A DNA stretch of 6,231 bases from Desulfobacterales bacterium (GTDB taxonomy: Bacteria > Desulfobacterota > Desulfobacteria > Desulfobacterales > ETH-SRB1), in contig JASEIZ010000091.1 of the NCBI GenBank assembly GCA_030017395.1, forward strand, positions 1,828 through 8,058. Reading direction: 5' to 3'. The notes below the pieces were generated by a model. The model made no database searches, was not told the DNA's origin, and was given only the letters and a program-made list of their open reading frames with translations. This document shows, piece after piece, positions 5,954-6,231 of this stretch. The position numbers and the translations under genes were made by a program. How positions within the stretch are numbered: the stretch's first letter is position 1; each line of letters starts with the position of its first letter.

Positions 5954-5966
5954 TCACAATTTCTGA

Positions 5967-6041
5967 GCGGGAATAACTCAGCGGTAGAGTGCGACCTTGC
6001 CAAGGTCGAAGTCGCGGGTTCAAATCCCGTTTCCCGCTCCA
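5967..6041 (+). tRNA. tRNA-Gly (anticodon GCC)
   Basis: All 75 bases fold as a tRNA. The acceptor stem GCGGGAA (5967-5973) pairs with TTCCCGC (6031-6037). The D stem is ACTC/GAGT. The anticodon stem CGACC/GGTCG encloses TTGCCAA, giving anticodon GCC at 5993-5995's neighbourhood in the loop centre. The T arm GCGGG-TTCAAAT-CCCGT has one G·T closing pair. The discriminator is T6038, as usual in bacterial tRNA-Gly, and CCA (6039-6041) is encoded. It reads GGC/GGU glycine codons. Eight T residues separate it from tRNA-Cys. Confidence 0.98.
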
Positions 6042-6049
6042 TTTTTTTT

Positions 6050-6124
6050 GGCGGCATAGCCAAGTGGTAAGGCAGCGGTCTGCAAAACCGCTATTCACCA
6101 GTTCGAATCTGGTTGCCGCCTCCA
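6050..6124 (+). tRNA. tRNA-Cys (anticodon GCA)
   Basis: The gene is 75 bases with acceptor stem GGCGGCA (6050-6056) pairing with TGCCGCC (6114-6120). The D arm is GCC...GGC, the anticodon stem GCGGT/ACCGC encloses CTGCAAA with anticodon GCA, and the T arm is ACCAG-TTCGAAT-CTGGT. The discriminator T6121 is the main CysRS identity base, and CCA is encoded at 6122-6124. It reads UGC/UGU. It is probably processed from a common precursor with tRNA-Gly. In E. coli the equivalent gene (cysT) also follows pgsA and glyW. Confidence 0.98.
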
Positions 6125-6137
6125 CACAATCTGTGAC

Positions 6138-6162
6138 TTGAGAACTTTCTAAAGCTCTCGAA
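6138..6162 (+). other. Imperfect hairpin downstream of tRNA-Cys
   Basis: GAGA at 6140-6143 pairs with TCTC at 6156-6159. The stem continues inward through one A/C mismatch to C6145-G6154 and two T-A pairs around TCTA, and outward by TT/AA across a bulged G6160. No T-run follows. It might be a 3' end or processing structure of the tRNA transcript, or chance. Apart from this and the repeat that follows, I see nothing in 6125-6231. Confidence 0.3.
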
Positions 6163-6178
6163 CCGCAACATCGAGTTT

Positions 6179-6214
6179 ATTGAAGCTCCCCGCCGCAAGC
6201 AGCGGGGAATCTTC
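6179..6214 (+). repeat. 32-bp GC-rich hairpin repeat, copy 2 (with extended stem)
   Basis: Bases 6179-6210 match 4613-4644 exactly and in direct orientation. TCCCCGC at 6187-6193 pairs with GCGGGGA at 6202-6208 around CGCAAGCA. In this copy GAAG (6182-6185) also pairs with CTTC (6211-6214), giving an 11-bp stem broken by a C against AT internal loop. This makes copy 2 the more complete-looking form. It lies 54 bp after tRNA-Cys in otherwise featureless sequence, and the element may continue past the window end. No transposase gene is visible. Confidence 0.75.
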
Positions 6215-6231
6215 GACTGTAAGGAATTCTG

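Noticed and set aside
5853..6125. A 90-codon open frame on the minus strand across the tRNA genes
   Set aside because: It is the antisense reading of tRNA-Gly and tRNA-Cys; peptides such as RDLNPRLRPWQG and AATRFELVNS are well-known false proteins translated from tRNA complements.
4613..6210. The two 32-bp repeats as parts of a CRISPR array
   Set aside because: They are about 1.5 kb apart with real genes between them; there is no regular spacing and no cas gene.

Overview
The window reads as an ordinary chromosomal housekeeping segment of a Gram-negative anaerobe, most likely a member of the Desulfobacterota (Desulfobacterales-like). This rests on the gene order argH – small fn3-type lipoprotein – lysA – dapF – dapL, the use of the LL-diaminopimelate aminotransferase (DapL) route to lysine, moderately AT-leaning coding sequence, and the general look of the proteins. 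The taxonomic call is inference; no search was run.

Layout, all genes on the + strand. Bases 1-116 hold the C-terminal tail of argininosuccinate lyase. Its stop overlaps a small outer-membrane-type lipoprotein (109-558). Then come lysA (573-1826), dapF (1840-2667), dapL (2679-3848), folK (3850-4365) and a small membrane-anchored cysteine-cluster protein (4366-4617). Spacing from argH to the small protein is between an 8-bp overlap and 14 bp, so this is probably one transcript. DapL, DapF and LysA catalyse three successive steps: tetrahydrodipicolinate to LL-DAP, to meso-DAP (also a peptidoglycan precursor), to lysine. FolK belongs to folate synthesis. dapA and dapB are not in the window.

A GC-rich hairpin repeat begins inside the small protein's last codons and ends the first block. 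A second block follows: a TalC-type transaldolase (4692-5336, very strong Shine-Dalgarno) and pgsA for phosphatidylglycerol synthesis (5346-5912). An AT-rich hairpin follows pgsA and overlaps a probable tRNA promoter, which drives tRNA-Gly(GCC) at 5967-6041 and tRNA-Cys(GCA) at 6050-6124. The order pgsA–tRNA-Gly–tRNA-Cys matches E. coli pgsA-glyW-cysT, but the tRNA-Leu that follows in E. coli does not appear in the remaining 107 bases.

The main non-genic signal is an exact 32-bp direct repeat with an internal hairpin, at 4613-4644 and 6179-6210. The two copies bracket the transaldolase–pgsA–tRNA block. It looks like a dispersed REP/MITE-like element. I see no new multi-gene system; the rest is core metabolism with some residue-level oddities, notably in FolK and LysA.
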